DNA of 9,340 nt from Polynucleobacter meluiroseus (GTDB lineage: Bacteria > Pseudomonadota > Gammaproteobacteria > Burkholderiales > Burkholderiaceae): contig CALQED020000032.1 of NCBI GenBank assembly GCA_943329505.2, positions 1-9,340 on the forward strand, read 5' to 3'. Shown here piece after piece: positions 6,707 to 9,340 of this stretch (positions within the stretch are counted from its first letter, which is position 1; every line of letters begins with the position of its first letter). Both the position numbers and the translations under genes were made by a program. A model generated the notes under the pieces. The model made no database searches, was not told the DNA's origin, and saw nothing but the letters and a program-made list of their open reading frames with translations.

Positions 6707-6910
6707 TTACTTCTTAGCGTCAGCTGCAGGGGCTGCTGGTGGTGCCGCTGGAGCTGCTGCAGAAGCATCTTTCTTAGCCTCTTCAATATGGGCCGCTTCA
6801 GAACCATGCTTTTCACCACCCATATCAATGTCGCCGTCGCCCTTGATGAGTAAGTAGGCGGTGGCACCAACTAATACTAGTACCATAATGATGAGTGAAC
6901 GATTGCTCAT
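6707..6910 (-). CDS. Small single-pass membrane protein with Ala/Pro-rich tail
   Basis: This 67-residue protein of unrecognised function has a good Shine-Dalgarno sequence, AAGGA at 6921-6917, 6 bases before the ATG, and its own terminator, so it is probably a real gene. After MSNR comes one hydrophobic helix (SLIIMVLVLVGATAYLLI, residues 5-22). Next is an acidic/Gly stretch (KGDGDIDMGGEKHG), an EEAKKD segment, and an Ala/Pro-rich low-complexity tail (50-67) ending DAKK. The arginine before the helix favours an inside N-terminus, with the tail in the periplasm. The helix could alternatively act as an uncleaved signal anchor. A second frame over part of this gene also lacks stops, but it has no supporting start signal. 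Confidence 0.72.
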   Translation of the reverse strand: MSNRSLIIMVLVLVGATAYLLIKGDGDIDMGGEKHGSEAAHIEEAKKDASAAAPAAPPAAPAADAKK

Positions 6911-6943
6911 GGATTTTCCTTCGCTGTAGTTGAAATTGCGTCA

Positions 6944-6972
6944 ATATTAACCCTACTTGAGTCCCCAGTAAA
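6944..6972 (-). promoter_or_regulatory. Candidate sigma70 promoter for the 67-residue membrane protein gene
   Basis: On the - strand, TTTACT (6972-6967) is separated by 17 bases from TAATAT (6949-6944). Each is a fair match to the -35 and -10 consensus. Predicted transcription start is near 6937, giving a leader of about 27 bases that holds the AAGGA ribosome-binding site. This is a pattern match only. Confidence 0.42.
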
Positions 6973-6995
6973 TCCTCCCAATCCCTAGTGCACGA

Positions 6996-7024
6996 TTGAT
7001 TCGATAAAACTAGGTATTAATACT
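6996..7024 (+). promoter_or_regulatory. Candidate sigma70 promoter for the LOG family gene
   Basis: TTGATT (6996-7001) lies 17 bases before AATACT (7019-7024). Each matches 4 of 6 consensus bases. The start would be near 7031, leaving a leader of about 50 bases before the ATG at 7081. This 170-base divergent spacer (6911-7080) holds nothing else I can name. Confidence 0.35.
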
Positions 7025-7080
7025 GAGGTCAATAGCATAAAAGGTAAGATGAAATTACAGAGATATTTTAAGGTTGCAAT

Positions 7081-7938
7081 ATGAGTTCAAAGCTCCCCAC
7101 CAATAATGCTCAGACGATTACTGAGTTTTTAAATCTACATCACAGCCAGATGGCTGAAGAGAGTTCTGAGGATTCTTATAAGTTTGCTTTCGATGACGAG
7201 GCATTTTTATCGCGCAGAGAAACGATTGGCATTCGCTTTGAGCTAGAGTTACTCAAGCCCGACATTCTTTTAAAAGAGCGCGGTATCGAGCATACGATTA
7301 CCGTATTTGGTTCTACTCGTTTTATGAGTCAAGAGCAGGCAGAAATTTTAGTGAAGGACGCCAAGACTCCGAAAGATATTGAGGCTGCTCAGAAAGCATT
7401 ACTACATAGCCAGTACTACGAATCTGCAAGAGAATTCGGGACGCTAGTAGCACAGTACAACGCCACGCAAAAGGAAACAACGAATAGGTTACATATTTGT
7501 ACTGGCGGGGGCCCTGGAATTATGGAGGCAGCCAATCGGGGTGCGTTTGAAGCGGGCGATGAAACGATTGGTTTTAATATTAGTTTGCCAAGAGAGCAAC
7601 ATCCGAATCCCTATATCAGCCCAGGCTTGAGCTTTCGTTTTCATTACTTTGCTTTGCGCAAGATGCATTTCATGTTACGAGCAAGAGCAATCGTGACTTA
7701 TCCAGGTGGCTTTGGATCATTTGATGAGTTATTTGAGGTATTGACCTTAATGCAAACTAAAAAGGTCATTGGTATCCCAGTGATTTTGGTAGGGAAAGCT
7801 TTTTGGAAGGATATGTTGAATTTTCAGGGGATGGCCCAGTTTGGAGTAATTGATCAGAAGGATATTAAGGCTGTCCATTTTGTGGAGACTGCACAGGAAG
7901 CCTGGAAGATCATTCAAGACTTCTATCAATTAGCCTAA
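7081..7938 (+). CDS. LOG family (TIGR00730) Rossmann-fold protein, possible cytokinin-riboside-phosphate phosphoribohydrolase
   Basis: This 285-residue cytosolic protein contains the LOG/lysine-decarboxylase-like signature: ITVFGSTR (73-80), TGGGPGIMEAANRGAFEAG (141-159), the RKMHF arginine-lysine pair (193-194), and PGGFGSFDELFEVLTLMQ (208-225), the family's PGGxGTxxE with Ser in place of Thr. LOG enzymes cleave N6-modified AMP or AMP itself to a free base and ribose 5-phosphate. The old lysine-decarboxylase label is considered wrong. The protein is longer than the minimal LOG type (about 190 residues). It has roughly 70 residues before the first strand and a helical insertion of about 35 residues (81-115) after VFGSTR. 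AAGG at 7070-7073 is 7 bases before the ATG. Substrate specificity is not decided by sequence. Confidence 0.9.
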   Translation: MSSKLPTNNAQTITEFLNLHHSQMAEESSEDSYKFAFDDEAFLSRRETIGIRFELELLKPDILLKERGIEHTITVFGSTRFMSQEQAEILVKDAKTPKDIEAAQKALLHSQYYESAREFGTLVAQYNATQKETTNRLHICTGGGPGIMEAANRGAFEAGDETIGFNISLPREQHPNPYISPGLSFRFHYFALRKMHFMLRARAIVTYPGGFGSFDELFEVLTLMQTKKVIGIPVILVGKAFWKDMLNFQGMAQFGVIDQKDIKAVHFVETAQEAWKIIQDFYQLA

Positions 7939-7987
7939 GACCATCATTTGCCAAAGTAAAATAGCCTAAAAACTATTCTATCTATTT

Positions 7988-8500
7988 ATGAACCCTGCCC
8001 AAACGAGTATTGCTACTGCTTTAGATCTACCTGGCTACCTTTTAGGCGGTGTCTTACTGCTTGTGGTCATGGTATTTCATGGGGTCTTATTACTACAGAT
8101 TGCCAAGCGTTACGAAGTCAAAACTTTTCTCTATCTTAATGAGAAAAAATATTCTGCTGTCGCAGCCTCCTTTTACACCAGTGTATTTTGTTTATTTCTC
8201 ACCCATATCGCAGAAATTTTCATTTGGGGTGTAGCGCTGTTTGTATTTAAATTGATTCCTACTTTGGGGCAAAGTATTTTGTTTAGTGGCAGTACCTATA
8301 CTGCTATGGGTTTTATGGAAGACATTCTTCCGGATGGCTGGAAAATGTTAGCCATCATCATTGCTTTTTCAGGTATGTTTTCATTTGCGTGGACTGCCTC
8401 AGTGATGATTTCAATGACTAAAAATTTCCGCCAGGCCTATACCAAGATGCACATGAAAAAACTCAATATTTCTTCTGAAATTATTGATCGTTTTGAGTAA
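7988..8500 (+). CDS. Membrane protein related to bacterial potassium channels, with degenerate pore filter
   Basis: This 170-residue protein has hydrophobic segments at about 17-38, 58-88 and 120-143. A pore-loop-like region lies between the last two (94-117). HIAEIFIWGVALFVF (73-87) and the ending AIIIAFSGMFSFAWTASVM resemble small proteobacterial ion-channel (Ion_trans_2) proteins with an HxxEIxxWA helix and a GxxxFGWSTA last helix. The loop STYTAMGFMEDILPDGWKML aligns with the usual TYTTLGYGDVTLPPEWRLL, but the filter GYGD is GFME (8309-8320). Ordinary potassium selectivity is therefore doubtful, and its function is unknown. The ATG at 7988 has no clear Shine-Dalgarno sequence. The gene follows the LOG gene by 49 bases and ends 3 bases before the oxidoreductase gene, so co-transcription is likely. 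Confidence 0.78.
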   Translation: MNPAQTSIATALDLPGYLLGGVLLLVVMVFHGVLLLQIAKRYEVKTFLYLNEKKYSAVAASFYTSVFCLFLTHIAEIFIWGVALFVFKLIPTLGQSILFSGSTYTAMGFMEDILPDGWKMLAIIIAFSGMFSFAWTASVMISMTKNFRQAYTKMHMKKLNISSEIIDRFE

Positions 8501-8503
8501 ACC

Positions 8504-9340
8504 ATGATGAAGACTTGGGATGCCATCGTCATTGGGGGTGGGGCTGCAGGTCTTTTCTGTGCTGGGCTAGCTGGTCAGCTTGGGAAAAAAGTACTTGTTG
8601 TAGATCATGCGCCAGTTTTGGGTGAGAAGATTCGGATTAGCGGTGGTGGGCGATGTAACTTTACGAATGCGCATAGTAGCCCAGCCAATTTTCTGTCACT
8701 CAATCCCCATTTTGTGAAGAGCGCTTTAGCAAGATACCCTTCAAAAGAATTCATCAAGCTAGTGACGGCTCACGGTATCCGTTATCACGAGAAGCATCAA
8801 GGGCAATTATTTTGTGATGACTCAGCCAAGCAGATTATCGAGTTGTTGTTTGCCGAGTGTGCCAAAGGGCATGTCATTATTCGCAATCCAGTCAAGGTAG
8901 AGGCTATTACACAAGAGGGTGATCTTTGGGCTGTTCATACCAGTGAGGGTATTGAAAAAACCCAATCAGTTGTAATGGCGACCGGGGGTTTGCCAGTGCC
9001 TGCCATTGGTGCTACTGCTTATTCTTTGGATATTGCCAAACAATTTGGTCTTGAGGTAGTTGATCCTCGTCCCGCCTTGGTGCCTCTGTCATTTACAGCG
9101 GATACATTTGGCAACCTCAATGAATTAGCGGGCTTGAGTGTCCCCATCCGGATTGCCTCTGGCTCCAAAGGGCAGCGTTATGGTGCTTGTCGCTTCAACG
9201 AGGACCTATTGCTCACCCATAAAGGCTTATCAGGACCTGCTGTACTGCAAGCGAGTAGTTATTGGATTGAAGGTGAGCCGATTCATGTTGACTGGCTCGG
9301 AGCAATCGAGCTTCCTGGGGGATTTAATTGTGATGAATTA
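8504..9340 (+). CDS. HI0933/YhiN-type NAD(P)/FAD-dependent oxidoreductase, 3' end beyond the window
   Basis: The frame is open from ATG 8504 (a second ATG follows at 8507) to the window end, giving 279 residues of a family usually near 400. The N-terminus has the FAD-binding Rossmann motif AIVIGGGAAGLFCAGLAGQLGKKVLVVD, then GEKIRISGGGRCNFTN, the family signature (usually GrKlliSGGGRCNlTN). Later come MATGGLPVPAIGATAYSLDIAKQFGLEV, a RPALVPLSF segment and LLLTHKGLSGPAVLQAS, all diagnostic of the HI0933-like flavoproteins. The reaction of this family is not well established. It is a soluble flavoprotein, often annotated only as an aminoacetone-oxidase-like or BaiN/RdsA-like protein. It starts 3 bases after the channel-like gene and is probably in the same operon. 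Confidence 0.93.
   Translation, partial: MMKTWDAIVIGGGAAGLFCAGLAGQLGKKVLVVDHAPVLGEKIRISGGGRCNFTNAHSSPANFLSLNPHFVKSALARYPSKEFIKLVTAHGIRYHEKHQGQLFCDDSAKQIIELLFAECAKGHVIIRNPVKVEAITQEGDLWAVHTSEGIEKTQSVVMATGGLPVPAIGATAYSLDIAKQFGLEVVDPRPALVPLSFTADTFGNLNELAGLSVPIRIASGSKGQRYGACRFNEDLLLTHKGLSGPAVLQASSYWIEGEPIHVDWLGAIELPGGFNCDEL

Noticed and set aside
6649..6870. A second open frame on the - strand overlapping the 67-residue gene
   Set aside because: It has no ribosome-binding site, its composition looks like an out-of-frame reading, and it crosses the terminator hairpin. The other frame has a proper start and a TM helix.
7959..7978. AATAG/CTATT hairpin between the LOG and channel-like genes
   Set aside because: The AT-rich 5-bp stem has no T-run, so it is not a credible terminator.

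Overview
The window looks like a piece of chromosome from a betaproteobacterium of the Burkholderiaceae, most plausibly Polynucleobacter or a close relative. This is inferred from the moderately AT-rich coding sequence, a Bug/TctC-type periplasmic receptor (a family greatly expanded in this group), and the overall style of the proteins. No rRNA or marker gene is present to prove it. Coding density is high, the longest gap is about 170 bases, and there is no IS element, tRNA, CRISPR array or phage gene. It reads as ordinary core or near-core chromosome.

Left block (1-2860, + strand): the 3' part of a fumarylacetoacetate-hydrolase (FAH) family gene, a Bug/TctC solute-binding protein starting a few bases after it, and, 54 bases further on, a class V PLP aminotransferase of the alanine-glyoxylate type. 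The block ends in a strong hairpin terminator. It looks like one transcription unit for uptake and catabolism of an organic or amino acid whose identity the sequence does not reveal.

Middle block: a nitrobindin-like heme-binding beta-barrel gene (- strand, 2906-3544) is divergent from a tiny secreted Pro/Ala- and Lys-rich protein (+, 3617-3880). The latter converges on a - strand run. Read in its own direction, this run is a 67-residue membrane-anchored Ala-rich protein (6910-6707), a hairpin terminator (about 6690-6661), a family 3 solute-binding protein (6652-5843), a stand-alone NAD(P)H-hydrate dehydratase (5784-4891, metabolite repair) and an EamA/DMT-type 10-TM exporter (4884-3907). The last two are 6 bases apart.

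Right block (+ strand): after a 170-base divergent promoter region come a LOG/TIGR00730 Rossmann-fold protein (7081-7938), a small membrane protein with the architecture of a bacterial potassium channel but a degenerate selectivity filter (7988-8500), and, 3 bases later, an HI0933/YhiN-type FAD-dependent oxidoreductase that runs off the window end.

I see no clear new multi-gene system. The points most worth a second look are the channel-like protein with GFME where GYGD is expected, the solute-binding protein gene whose start codon lies only 8 bases past a terminator, the shortened Bug receptor, the FAH-Bug-aminotransferase linkage, and two low-complexity small exported proteins.
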